Shown here in pieces: positions 31,513 to 39,224 of a stretch of 43,620 nucleotides of DNA. The DNA comes from an uncultured Eubacteriales bacterium. Lineage in GTDB: Bacteria; Bacillota; Clostridia; Oscillospirales; CAG-272. The notes below the pieces were generated by a model. That model ran no database searches. It worked only from the letters and a program-made list of their open reading frames with translations, and was not told the origin of the DNA. The stretch's first letter is position 1. Each line of letters starts with the position of its first letter. The stretch is taken from contig CAKRSS010000011.1 in assembly GCA_934401725.1 (NCBI GenBank), positions 1-43,620 of the forward strand. Direction: 5' to 3'. The position numbers and the translations under genes are program-made.

Positions 31513-32115
31513 GTGAAAAAATTGGTTGTGTACGTTCACGGGAAGGGCGGCATCGCCGCGGAGGCGGAGCATTACAGGCCGCTGTTTCCGGGAAGCGACG
31601 TGGTCGGTTTTGACTATCGCGCGCAGAGCCCGTGGGAGGCGCGCGAGGAATTCCCGGCGTTCTTTGGTGAGCGTGGGCACGGGTACGATGAGGTTATACT
31701 GATTGCAAACAGCATCGGCGCGTTTTTCTCAATGAGCGCGCTTGACGGAAAATACGTCGGGCGGGCGCTGCTAATCTCGCCTGTCGTCGACATGGCGGGG
31801 CTGATTGAGCGTATGATGGGCTGGGCTGGCGTAAATGAGGCCGAGCTTCAGACGCGTCGCGAGATTCCGACGGGCTTCGGTGAGACGCTGTCGTGGGAGT
31901 ATCTTTGCTACGTGCGCGAGCATCCGCTCGACTGGTGCGTGCCGAGCAGCATTTTGTACGGCGAGAACGACAATCTGACGCCGCCGGTAACCATTGAGGA
32001 CTTTGCGCGCCGCACGGGTGCGGCGCTTACGGTCATGCGCGGCGGCGAGCATTGGTTCCACACTGAGGAGCAGATGAAGTTTCTTGACGAGTGGGTAGGA
32101 AAATCTATAGTGTGA
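31513..32115 (+). CDS. Small alpha/beta hydrolase
   Basis: A 200-residue alpha/beta hydrolase fold protein. The oxyanion-hole region is VYVHGKGG (residues 6-13). The nucleophile elbow reads ANSIGAFF with Ser67 (Ala instead of the first Gly of GxSxG), the acid is probably Asp in LYGENDNLTPP, and the catalytic His is in GGEHWFH. Substrate unknown; likely an esterase or thioesterase of small molecules. It starts with GTG at 31513, with TAGGTGA about 4 nt upstream. No signal peptide is present. It is probably co-transcribed with the GyrI-like gene. Confidence 0.85.
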   Translation: MKKLVVYVHGKGGIAAEAEHYRPLFPGSDVVGFDYRAQSPWEAREEFPAFFGERGHGYDEVILIANSIGAFFSMSALDGKYVGRALLISPVVDMAGLIERMMGWAGVNEAELQTRREIPTGFGETLSWEYLCYVREHPLDWCVPSSILYGENDNLTPPVTIEDFARRTGAALTVMRGGEHWFHTEEQMKFLDEWVGKSIV

Positions 32116-32156
32116 GAAAATATTACGAGAGAACACGATAAAAACGGGAAGGACAG

Positions 32157-32822
32157 ATGAAAAACATGAAAAAAAATCAAAGAAATCTCATTATCGCGCT
32201 GACGTTCGGCGTGCTGTTTGTACTGTGGACGCTGGCGGTCAGCTATATTGACGTCAGGGCAATAGGGCCGGAGGGCTCTGAGGTCGGCTTCGCGACGCTG
32301 AACGGCTTCGTTCACGAGCTGACGGGCGTGCACATGATGCTCTACACCATGACCGACTGGCTGGGACTTGTGCCGTTCGCATTTGTGTTTGGCTTTGCGA
32401 TACTCGGACTCGTGCAGCTGATAAGACGGCGGAGTTTTCTCAAGGTCGACCGCAGTATTTTGGTGCTTGGCGGCTTTTATGTGCTGGTCATGGCGGCGTA
32501 TCTTTTGTTTGAGAATGTCGTCATAAATTACAGGCCGGTGCTGATTGAGGGCATTCTTGAGGTGTCCTATCCGTCCTCGACGACAATGCTGACGTTATGC
32601 GTTATTCCCACTGCCATGATGCAGATTGGCGAGCGCATAAAGGGACGTGTGCTGCGCCGGGTGGTGCTTGGTGTGATGGCGGTGTTCGGCGCATTTATGG
32701 TCGTCGGACGATTGATTTCGGGCGTGCATTGGTTTACCGACATTATCGGCGGCACACTGCTGAGCGTGGCGCTTGTCATGCTGTATTGTGCAGTTAACGG
32801 TATGGTGGCAGAGAAGAACTGA
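32157..32822 (+). CDS. PAP2-like phosphatase family membrane protein
   Basis: A 221-residue polytopic membrane protein with about six transmembrane segments. The PAP2 superfamily motifs are present in altered form: VINYRPVL for the KxxxxxxRP block, YPSSTTML where PSGH is expected (the His is absent), and GRLISGVHWFTDIIGG for SRxxxxxHxxxD. Loss of the motif-2 His makes normal lipid phosphate phosphatase activity doubtful, although this PSST variant may be a subfamily feature. GGGAAGG is about 6 nt upstream of the ATG. It ends before a bidirectional terminator. Confidence 0.82.
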   Translation: MKNMKKNQRNLIIALTFGVLFVLWTLAVSYIDVRAIGPEGSEVGFATLNGFVHELTGVHMMLYTMTDWLGLVPFAFVFGFAILGLVQLIRRRSFLKVDRSILVLGGFYVLVMAAYLLFENVVINYRPVLIEGILEVSYPSSTTMLTLCVIPTAMMQIGERIKGRVLRRVVLGVMAVFGAFMVVGRLISGVHWFTDIIGGTLLSVALVMLYCAVNGMVAEKN

Positions 32823-32835
32823 AGCCCTGAAAACC

Positions 32836-32868
32836 CAAAAAGCGAACAGCCGTGGCTGTTCGCTTTTT
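32836..32868. terminator. Bidirectional intrinsic terminator
   Basis: AAAAAGCGAACAGCC and GGCTGTTCGCTTTTT, a 15-bp perfect stem with a 2-nt loop, between convergent operons. Confidence 0.93.
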
Positions 32869-32878
32869 AGGTTTGTAT

Positions 32879-34006
32879 TTATCTCATTACGGTCTCGGTG
32901 ATGGTCGTTACCGAGTAGAGGAACAGCACGTCGGTGACCTCGGACAGGCGAAGCTGCTTGAGGGAGCCGAGAATACTGCTCGCCATGTAGCGCGTATCGA
33001 ACATGATAATGCGCTCATAGCCTGACATGAGGTAGGGCATCAGCGAGGAAGAGAACGAGTCGCGGAAGACTGCAAGAGTCTTGCCGTTGCTGACGTTGGG
33101 GTTCTCAATCTCGACGATGGATTCAGAGCCTGCAAGGAATACGGAGTACATATCGTCTGCGGACATGGAGTCAATGTTGTAGACCGCGGAGGGTACGCGC
33201 TTGATCTTCATTCCGGAGGAACGGTAGACGTAGACGTTGACTGACTGCGTGGTGCTGTTTTCGCGTATTGTGAGCGAGTCGGGGTCGAGGGGCAGGGCGC
33301 TCTGACCGACGTAAACGCCGTAGAAATCACCGAGGCTTTTGTCGGTGTAGGACTGCTCTGCGTCGATTGTGGTTCCGAGCACCTCGGCAAGATACGCCGC
33401 GATCGGGTAGACGGACTCCTGCTTCCAGTGAAGGTCGGTGGAATAGTAGTCTGTGAGCTTAAGACGATCGGCAATGGATATCTCCGATGCTCCCGAGGGG
33501 GCATTCTCGCGCACGGTATCCATCAGCTTGTCATAATTAAGATGCGGATAGTATGTGTCAGAGAGAAAATAGCCCTTATCGGGAACTATGGAGTAGTAAA
33601 GATTTGCCGAGGAGAAGTTTTCTTTTGCTATGCTGTTCCACAACTCAACATTGGCTTTGAGAAGCGCTTCATTATAGGACGTGGCTAGCTTGATAGCCGT
33701 ATCCTCGCGAATTACGATGCCGTTGTTTTCAAGTCGGCCGAGCAGGTTGAAGCGAGTGAGAGCCTTTATACCTCTGAGCGTGTCGCGCAGGGGGAGCTGA
33801 TCGGCGGCGTATTTGTCGAAATTCTCAAAGAACTTACCGCTGTTTATGGATTCTGTGCTCAGAGTCGGGAACTGCGCCAATTTACGACGCTCAGTGGCCG
33901 AGACAGCCTTGTCCGGCGCAATGATGCAGAACAGCGAACCGCCGAGTATGAGTACCAAAAACAGCGACGCGGTGATTATCGACGATATTTTCTGAATTTT
34001 ATTCAT
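32879..34006 (-). CDS. DHHW family protein (AlgX/AlgJ-like surface O-acetylation factor)
   Basis: A 375-residue protein with an uncleaved or signal-anchor hydrophobic N-terminus (about 8-28), exposed outside. The DHHW/AlgJ-like SGNH domain shows LPLRDTLRG, YSIVPDKGYFL, the STDLHWKQES block carrying the Asp/His pair, and VFRDSFSSSLMPYL with the likely nucleophile Ser. In alginate-type systems such proteins move the acetyl group, delivered across the membrane by an MBOAT partner, to the polymer. ATG 34006 is chosen because GGAGG is about 8 nt upstream and the signal anchor starts there. It is the last gene of the lipoprotein-MBOAT-DHHW operon, 14 nt after MBOAT. Confidence 0.87.
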   Translation of the reverse strand: MNKIQKISSIITASLFLVLILGGSLFCIIAPDKAVSATERRKLAQFPTLSTESINSGKFFENFDKYAADQLPLRDTLRGIKALTRFNLLGRLENNGIVIREDTAIKLATSYNEALLKANVELWNSIAKENFSSANLYYSIVPDKGYFLSDTYYPHLNYDKLMDTVRENAPSGASEISIADRLKLTDYYSTDLHWKQESVYPIAAYLAEVLGTTIDAEQSYTDKSLGDFYGVYVGQSALPLDPDSLTIRENSTTQSVNVYVYRSSGMKIKRVPSAVYNIDSMSADDMYSVFLAGSESIVEIENPNVSNGKTLAVFRDSFSSSLMPYLMSGYERIIMFDTRYMASSILGSLKQLRLSEVTDVLFLYSVTTITETVMR

Positions 34007-34020
34007 AAAAGGCGCCTCCG

Positions 34021-35436
34021 TCAGAAATTGAAGTAAAGGAAGGGATTGAAGGTGGCATCGGACAGCTCGCAGACGCACAGCATTATCATAGCTGCCATAG
34101 CGACCGGAGTTGCAAGGTTTGCCACAGTGAATTTGTCACACAGCTTGCGGCAGGTGTTGCGGACGAGTGGCGTGGAGCCGATGACGCCGAGCACAATGAC
34201 GAAAGCGTAGTCGCGCAGGTAGTAAAGCGTGGAGGACGCCATGAAAGGAAGTCCGCCGAAGCCGAACATGGAGGCGATGTGCGAAAGTCCGGCGGAGAAG
34301 CCGCCGAGGTTTTCGGTGCAGGAGAATATCACGAAGCTGACTGCAACCGCCAGCAGGGTGTATATATGCGAGAAGACTGTGGGAATCTTATCGAAGAACT
34401 TGCGCAGAAACAGCTTTTCGAGCACGAGAAGTACGCCGAAGAACAGTCCCCACACGATGAAGTTCCAGCCTGCGCCGTGCCACATTCCGGTCACAAACCA
34501 GACTGTGAAGACGCTGAGCAGCCAGCGCGCAGTACCGTTGCGGCTGCCGCCGAGCGGGATGTAGATGTAGTCGCGGAACCACTGTCCGAGCGACATGTGC
34601 CAACGCCGCCAGAACTCGGTGACGGATTTTGAAATATAGGGGTAGTCGAAGTTTTCACAGAAGGTGAAGCCGAGAATCTTGCCGAGGCCGATTGCCATAT
34701 CGCTGTAGCCGGAGAAATCGAAGTAAATCTGGAGGCTGTATGCGATAGCGTAGAGCCAGCAGAGAACGACTGTTTTCTCCGGAACTTTCGAGAAGTTCGC
34801 GCAGAACTCACCGAGAACGTTTGCGATAAGTATTTTTTTTGCCATGCCGATGGTGAAACGCATAGCACCGGCCGATATCTTGTCGAACGAATGTGTGCGA
34901 TTCTCCAATTCAGCAGCGACCGTCTCGAATCTGACGATGGGCCCTGCGATAAGCTGGGGAAACAGCGTAAGATATGTGGCGTAGGTGAAGGGGTTTTTGA
35001 CAGCCTTCACCTTGTCACGGTAGACGTCAATGACATAACTCATTGACTGGAAGGTATAAAAGCTGATGCCGATAGGCAGAGCAATACCGAGCAGGGGGAT
35101 TTTTGTGCCTGCGATAGCGTTTATGTTGGTGATGAAGAAGTCGGTGTATTTGAAATAGCAAAGGATGCCGACATCCATCACTATCGAGGCTATAAGCCCT
35201 ACCCGCGGCCAGACTTTTTTGTCTTTGGCGCGGGTGAGGGTTATAAACATAGCGCAACCGTAGTCCCACAAGGCCGTGAAAAGCATGAGTAGGACCAGCC
35301 GCTGCTCGCCGTAAAAGTAGAACACTATGCCGGCAAGCAGCAAAACGTAATTCTTAACCCGCCGTGGCGCTATAAAATAGAGAACAAGAACGGCGGGGAA
35401 GAAGTAATACAGAAACGGTATGCTTGAAAATACCAT
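34021..35436 (-). CDS. MBOAT family O-acyltransferase (AlgI/DltB-like)
   Basis: A 471-residue polytopic membrane enzyme that passes an acyl group across the membrane for O-acylation of a cell-surface polymer. Recognisable parts: FSSIPFLYYFFPAVLVLYF, PIGISFYTFQSMSYVIDVYR, FPQLIAGPIVRF, YFDFSGYSDMAIGLG, FWRRWHMSLGQWFRDYIYIPLGG and GMWHGAGWNFIVWG with the invariant His320. This is the AlgI-type architecture. Neighbours match: a lipoprotein gene 2 nt upstream and the DHHW protein 14 nt downstream. The polymer and acyl donor are not indicated by the sequence. Confidence 0.95.
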   Translation of the reverse strand: MVFSSIPFLYYFFPAVLVLYFIAPRRVKNYVLLLAGIVFYFYGEQRLVLLMLFTALWDYGCAMFITLTRAKDKKVWPRVGLIASIVMDVGILCYFKYTDFFITNINAIAGTKIPLLGIALPIGISFYTFQSMSYVIDVYRDKVKAVKNPFTYATYLTLFPQLIAGPIVRFETVAAELENRTHSFDKISAGAMRFTIGMAKKILIANVLGEFCANFSKVPEKTVVLCWLYAIAYSLQIYFDFSGYSDMAIGLGKILGFTFCENFDYPYISKSVTEFWRRWHMSLGQWFRDYIYIPLGGSRNGTARWLLSVFTVWFVTGMWHGAGWNFIVWGLFFGVLLVLEKLFLRKFFDKIPTVFSHIYTLLAVAVSFVIFSCTENLGGFSAGLSHIASMFGFGGLPFMASSTLYYLRDYAFVIVLGVIGSTPLVRNTCRKLCDKFTVANLATPVAMAAMIMLCVCELSDATFNPFLYFNF

Positions 35437-35438
35437 GA

Positions 35439-36407
35439 TTACAGATTCTCAGCTACAAGAGTCTTGAAGGCGTCGACAACGGCCTGGCATACGTCATTTG
35501 CGGCGACAACGGCGAGGACGTAGGAGCCCTGGGTTGCGGTCATGACGACGGAGCCCTCGGGAGCGGTCAGGTTAGTCTTCATCTCGTTCATAACTGCCTC
35601 GGCTTTGGAGGTGTCGGTCAGCTTGAGAACGCGGACGGAGACGTTGTCTGCGGTAGCCATGGTGGCGTCGTTCTCAACAGCAGAGGTGTTGTCCTTGACG
35701 CCGGAGTACTCGAAGCCCTTGGAGGAGGAGAGGGTGAAGGGAACGGTGTAAGTATCGATGTTAGCAGCGTCGAGAGTGTACTCGAGAACGCTGTCGGTGG
35801 TGTCTTCCATGGTCTCGGGCTCAAGGCTGTCGGTCATGACCTGGAATACCATGTTTCCGGCGTGTCCCACAGCCACCTCGTCTACAACGACGCAGACATT
35901 CCATGCGGGATTGGAATTGGCAAGTATTTGATTTGCGTAATCCTCAGCATCGGTGGATTTGTCAAGAACAAATATATTGGTAATGAAGGTGCTGGGCATC
36001 ATCATTGGTGCAATTTGAGTTACGGATTTGAACTTCGGAATCTTGAAGTCCGATTTCAGGCCTGCAACGTAAGGATCGTGGCCTGTGGGATAGTTTTGCG
36101 AGTCAACCTCAAGCGCAACATTTGCAAGCAGCTCATGCTTCAGATAGAGCTTTGCAATTTCCTTGGCACCTGCGTTGGGGTTCTCGGCTACGAGTTTTTT
36201 GAGGTAAGCGACCAGAGTTTCGGCGGTGTTTAGATTTTCGTCGGGAGCGGTGGTATCGGTGTTGCCCGTGGTCGTGTTGCCGGGAGTGGTATCAGTGTTG
36301 CCGCCGGGAGTGGTCGTGTCTGAGCCATTGCCGGGGGTGGAGGTGCAGGCGGATGCGGCCACAACTATCATGGCCAGGACTAAGAAAAGGGTTAAAAAGC
36401 GTTTCAT
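35439..36407 (-). CDS. DUF4358-like lipoprotein of the O-acylation operon
   Basis: A 322-residue lipoprotein: signal MKRFLTLFLVLAMIVVAA with lipobox ending in Cys (ASAC), then a Thr/Gly/Asn linker of repeats (DTTPGGNTDTTPGN). Two regions resemble DUF4358 strands: FITNIFVLDKSTDAEDYANQI in the middle and SVRVLKLTDTSKAEAVMNEM near the end, suggesting a doubled domain. DUF4358 lipoproteins are commonly found beside MBOAT and DHHW genes in Clostridia, which fits here. Function unknown, probably an accessory of polymer acylation. ATG 36407 is preferred over an upstream in-frame start because the signal peptide begins there and AAGGA lies about 11 nt upstream. Confidence 0.75.
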   Translation of the reverse strand: MKRFLTLFLVLAMIVVAASACTSTPGNGSDTTTPGGNTDTTPGNTTTGNTDTTAPDENLNTAETLVAYLKKLVAENPNAGAKEIAKLYLKHELLANVALEVDSQNYPTGHDPYVAGLKSDFKIPKFKSVTQIAPMMMPSTFITNIFVLDKSTDAEDYANQILANSNPAWNVCVVVDEVAVGHAGNMVFQVMTDSLEPETMEDTTDSVLEYTLDAANIDTYTVPFTLSSSKGFEYSGVKDNTSAVENDATMATADNVSVRVLKLTDTSKAEAVMNEMKTNLTAPEGSVVMTATQGSYVLAVVAANDVCQAVVDAFKTLVAENL

Positions 36408-36778
36408 TTTTGTTTGCTTCCTTTCAGAATTTGTTTTACGCATTTACTGACGGCGAAGAGTCGTTTTTGTTCCCGAAAAAAGCAAAAAAATCAGAAAAAT
36501 TTTTGTCCGGTCGAAAAACTTCATTATTTTTTATATAAAAGGCCGCCAGAACGTGAAAACATGGCAAAAACGCACCTGCGGCAACGCTTTTTCGGCGTTC
36601 TACCCACGGTAGAGCCGATTTTTGTCGCCGGTAGAATGCCCGCGAGCATCAGTAGAAGCCGGGAGGCACAGCGTAGGTTGCATTTATTGGGGCTTAGTTG
36701 TATTATTTTTGTAACGAACAGCCTGGATTAAGGTATTAACCTGATAGTATCGAAAAAACACAAGTGAGGTAACATCCA
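36408..36778. other. Divergent intergenic region of 371 bp
   Basis: The part next to the lipoprotein is A/T-rich (36460-36540); on the minus strand a weak TTCACG / TATAAA pair near 36530-36560 could be its promoter. The middle contains an 11-bp inverted repeat (36594-36640). The last ~100 bp before degV hold no convincing promoter. No gene or known RNA was recognised. Confidence 0.5.
36594..36640. repeat. Inverted repeat in the degV upstream region
   Basis: GGCGTTCTACC (36594-36604) and GGTAGAATGCC (36630-36640) are complementary except for one G-T pair, enclosing 25 nt that contain a further GGTAGA. Possible operator or RNA hairpin; its role is unknown. Confidence 0.5.
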
Positions 36779-37675
36779 ATGGAACACAAGTTCATACTCA
36801 GCTGCGAGTCGACGGTCGACCTTCCTTACAGCTATGTAAGCAGCCGCGACATTCCCGTCCTGTTTTACACCTACAGTGTAAACGGCAAGACCTACGTCGA
36901 TGACATGCTCCGCGACCCTGCGGCGCTCCCGAATTTTTACGAAATGCTGAAAGGCGAGCACCTGCCCTCAACGTCACAGATAAATGAAGTCCAGTACGAG
37001 GAGTTTTTTGAAAGTCAGCTCGAGAAGGGCGACCTGCTTCACATCGCGTTCAGCTCGGGCTTGTCCGGCTCGTACAACCATGCAGCCGCTGCGGCCGAGC
37101 GCGTGAGGGAAAAGTACCCCCAGCGCAAGCTGGTCGTCATTGACTCGCTCTGCGGTTCCTCCGGCTTCGGACTGCTCGTCGATATGGCGGCCGACCTGCG
37201 CGACAGCGGCGCTTCTTTTGATGAGGTCGCCGACTGGGTGCTCAAAAACCGCAGGTGCATACAGCACCACTTCTTCAGCTCCGACATGCGCTTCTTCAAG
37301 CGCAGCGGGCGCGTTTCGGGCCCTACCGCCATGCTTGGTGCAATACTCAATATCTGCCCCATCATGAAGCTCAACGAAAAGGGCAGCATCATCGCCTACG
37401 ACAAGGTCCGCGGCAAGAAGAACGCAATCCGGCGTATCAGCGACCTGATGGCGGCGAAGGCCGAGGGCGGCGATGGCTACACCGGTAAATGCTTCATCAG
37501 CCATTCCAATTGCCCCGAGGATGCGGAGCAGATGCGCGCGGCGCTGACCGAACGCTTCCCGCGCGCCTCCGCCATAAACGTCTACGACATCGGAACCATA
37601 ATCGGCTCTCACTGCGGTCCCTACACCGTCGCTGTTTACTTCTACGGTGAGGAGCGGAGGCCGGACGAAAAATGA
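36779..37675 (+). CDS. DegV family fatty-acid-binding protein (FakB-like)
   Basis: A 298-residue DegV protein. Family members bind a fatty acid and, as FakB, present it to the kinase FakA, which makes acyl-phosphate for phospholipid synthesis. Typical elements: ILSCESTVDLPYSY at the start, LPSTSQINEVQYEEFF, the fatty-acid-contact block IAFSSGLSGSYNHA, VIDSLCGSSGFGLLV, and IGTIIGSHCGPYTVAVYF at the C-terminus. GAGGT lies 8-9 nt upstream. It overlaps the hemolysin III gene by 4 nt, and a FakA-like kinase gene lies 1.5 kb downstream on the same strand. Which fatty acid is bound is unknown. Confidence 0.92.
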   Translation: MEHKFILSCESTVDLPYSYVSSRDIPVLFYTYSVNGKTYVDDMLRDPAALPNFYEMLKGEHLPSTSQINEVQYEEFFESQLEKGDLLHIAFSSGLSGSYNHAAAAAERVREKYPQRKLVVIDSLCGSSGFGLLVDMAADLRDSGASFDEVADWVLKNRRCIQHHFFSSDMRFFKRSGRVSGPTAMLGAILNICPIMKLNEKGSIIAYDKVRGKKNAIRRISDLMAAKAEGGDGYTGKCFISHSNCPEDAEQMRAALTERFPRASAINVYDIGTIIGSHCGPYTVAVYFYGEERRPDEK

Positions 37676-38343
37676 CCCGCACCCCGCTGAAGGACAGAGT
37701 CCTGCCGTCTTACACACGCGGCGAGGACTGTGCAAATATGGTAACTCACATAGTCGGCGGCGCGCTCGGCGTTGTGGTGCTGGTGCTGTCGGTGATAGTT
37801 GCTGCCATGCACTCCAACGTCTGGGGCGTGGTATCCGGCAGTATTTACGGCGCGACCATGATTGCGCTTTATACCGTCTCGAGCGTCTACCACGGCCTGC
37901 GCCCCGGCATGGGCAAGAAGGTTATGCAGGTCATCGACCACTGCACCATCTACTTCCTTATCGCCGGAACATATACGCCGGTGCTGCTCTCGTCTGTGCG
38001 GACGGCGCACCCGGTTGTCGCGTGGGTGATATTCGGCGTTGAGTGGGGGCTCGCCTCGCTTGCCATCGTTTTCGCCGCGATAGACCACAAAAAGTACGGC
38101 AAATTCAATATGATATGCTACATCGGGATGGGCTGGTGCATAATAATCGCACTGCGCGCCACACTTGAAACTATGGGGCTGGCCGGCTTTCTCTGGCTGC
38201 TCGGTGGCGGCGTCGCCTACACGGTTGGCGCGGTGCTTTACGGCGTCGGCGGAAAAAAGCCGATATACCACACGGTGTTTCACGTCTTTGTGGTGGTCGG
38301 AAGCGTGCTTCAGGCGGTGAGTATACTATTTTATTGTATGTAA
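37672..38343 (+). CDS. Hemolysin III / TrhA (PAQR-type) membrane protein
   Basis: A 223-residue integral membrane protein of the hemolysin III (YqfA/TrhA, PAQR-related) family with seven predicted segments. Family marks are THIVGGALGVVVLVLSV, SSVYHGLRPGMGKKVMQVIDHCTIYFLIAGTYTP and YHTVFHVFVVVGS, which supply the conserved Ser/His/Asp metal-binding residues. In E. coli and Bacillus, TrhA is linked to membrane fluidity and energetics. Its overlap with degV (ATGA) means coupled translation, so both products probably serve membrane lipid balance. No terminator is seen before the ECF sigma gene, 70 nt downstream. Confidence 0.92.
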   Translation: MTRTPLKDRVLPSYTRGEDCANMVTHIVGGALGVVVLVLSVIVAAMHSNVWGVVSGSIYGATMIALYTVSSVYHGLRPGMGKKVMQVIDHCTIYFLIAGTYTPVLLSSVRTAHPVVAWVIFGVEWGLASLAIVFAAIDHKKYGKFNMICYIGMGWCIIIALRATLETMGLAGFLWLLGGGVAYTVGAVLYGVGGKKPIYHTVFHVFVVVGSVLQAVSILFYCM

Positions 38344-38355
38344 AAATGCTTTTTC

Positions 38356-38381
38356 TGTAACTTTTTCGGGAAAGGCGGTAC
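38356..38381 (+). promoter_or_regulatory. Possible ECF-type (autoregulated) promoter
   Basis: TGTAAC (38356-38361), 16 bp, then GTAC (38378-38381). The AAC-containing -35 resembles ECF promoters in Firmicutes, and the position directly before an ECF sigma gene suggests autoregulation. It is tentative. Confidence 0.35.
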
Positions 38382-38413
38382 CAACTTTATATAAACGAAG
38401 GAAAGGAGCTGTC

Positions 38414-38920
38414 ATGATTAGTAACGACGTGTCATTTGAAACGATATACCGTGCCTACTATCGCCGGGTGTATTCGTTTTTGTATAAGCTGTGCCACGAG
38501 CACGAGACCGCAGAGGATCTGACGCAGGAGACGTTTTATCAGGCCTACAAGTCGCTGCCGCGATACCGCGGGGAATGCGAGATGTTCACGTGGCTGGCCG
38601 CTATCGCGAAAAATATGTTTTTCAAGCATCTGCGTCATGCGCGGCATGAGAATATCGTCATAGACCTTTATGTAACCGAGCCGGAGGCGCCGCTCTCCGA
38701 CGAGCCGGGCTACCGCATAGTCCGCGAGGTGGAGGCCGAGCAGGTTCGCCGCGCCATTGCCTCGATGCCGGCGAAGTACGCCGACGTGCTCATCCTGCGG
38801 ATATACGGCGAGCTCCCGTTCCGCGAGATTGCAATGAAGCTCGGCATATCGGAGAATTCGGCAAAGGTCATCTACCATCGCGCCAAAAATATGATAAAGG
38901 AGAAACTGTTGAATGATTAA
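38414..38920 (+). CDS. ECF-type RNA polymerase sigma factor
   Basis: A 168-residue extracytoplasmic-function sigma factor. Region 2 is YYRRVYSFLYKLCHEHETAEDLTQETFYQAYKSL, with FTWLAAIAKNMFFKHLRH as the -10 recognition end. Region 4 is IASMPAKYADVLILRIYGELPFREIAMKLGISENSAKVIYHRAKN. GGAG lies 6-7 nt upstream. Its stop overlaps the anti-sigma gene by 8 nt, the normal arrangement for a sigma/anti-sigma pair. The inducing signal is not visible, but the genes around it concern membrane lipids. Confidence 0.94.
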   Translation: MISNDVSFETIYRAYYRRVYSFLYKLCHEHETAEDLTQETFYQAYKSLPRYRGECEMFTWLAAIAKNMFFKHLRHARHENIVIDLYVTEPEAPLSDEPGYRIVREVEAEQVRRAIASMPAKYADVLILRIYGELPFREIAMKLGISENSAKVIYHRAKNMIKEKLLND

Positions 38921-39221
38921 GTGTTCTGTTGTACGGGATCTGCTCCCGCTGTATATAGACAAGGAAACCGGCGCGGAGACTACCGCGCTCATATCCGAGC
39001 ATCTTGCCGTCTGCCCTGAGTGCCGCAGACGCTATGAAAACGAAAAGGCCGGGCACATCGCGCGTTCCATGAAGACCCCTCCGCGCGACAGCCGCTACGC
39101 CTACTCCGCACTCGCCCGCAGAATTTCACAGCGCAACGCGCTGCTCTTCGTCACGGGCTGCACTATTGCGACTTTGGCCGGATGCGTGGCCGGAATGCTT
39201 CTCAGCGACGGGAGGAGATAA
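38913..39221 (+). CDS. Anti-sigma factor with zinc-finger (ZAS, zf-HC2) domain
   Basis: A 102-residue partner of the upstream ECF sigma. The zinc-binding anti-sigma motif H-x3-C-x2-C is His30, Cys34, Cys37 (SEHLAVCPEC), preceded by CSVVRDLLPLYIDKE, the usual start of such proteins. One transmembrane segment lies at about 77-98 and only a few residues remain beyond it, so there is no real external sensor domain; release would need a partner or a redox/metal change at the zinc site. It overlaps the sigma gene by 8 nt. FakA begins 3 nt after its stop. Confidence 0.9.
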   Translation: MIKCSVVRDLLPLYIDKETGAETTALISEHLAVCPECRRRYENEKAGHIARSMKTPPRDSRYAYSALARRISQRNALLFVTGCTIATLAGCVAGMLLSDGRR

Positions 39222-39224
39222 GGC

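Noticed and set aside
36414..36731. Plus-strand open frame of 105 codons in the degV upstream region
   Set aside because: No ribosome binding site, low-complexity start, and no recognisable fold; it spans the inverted repeat.
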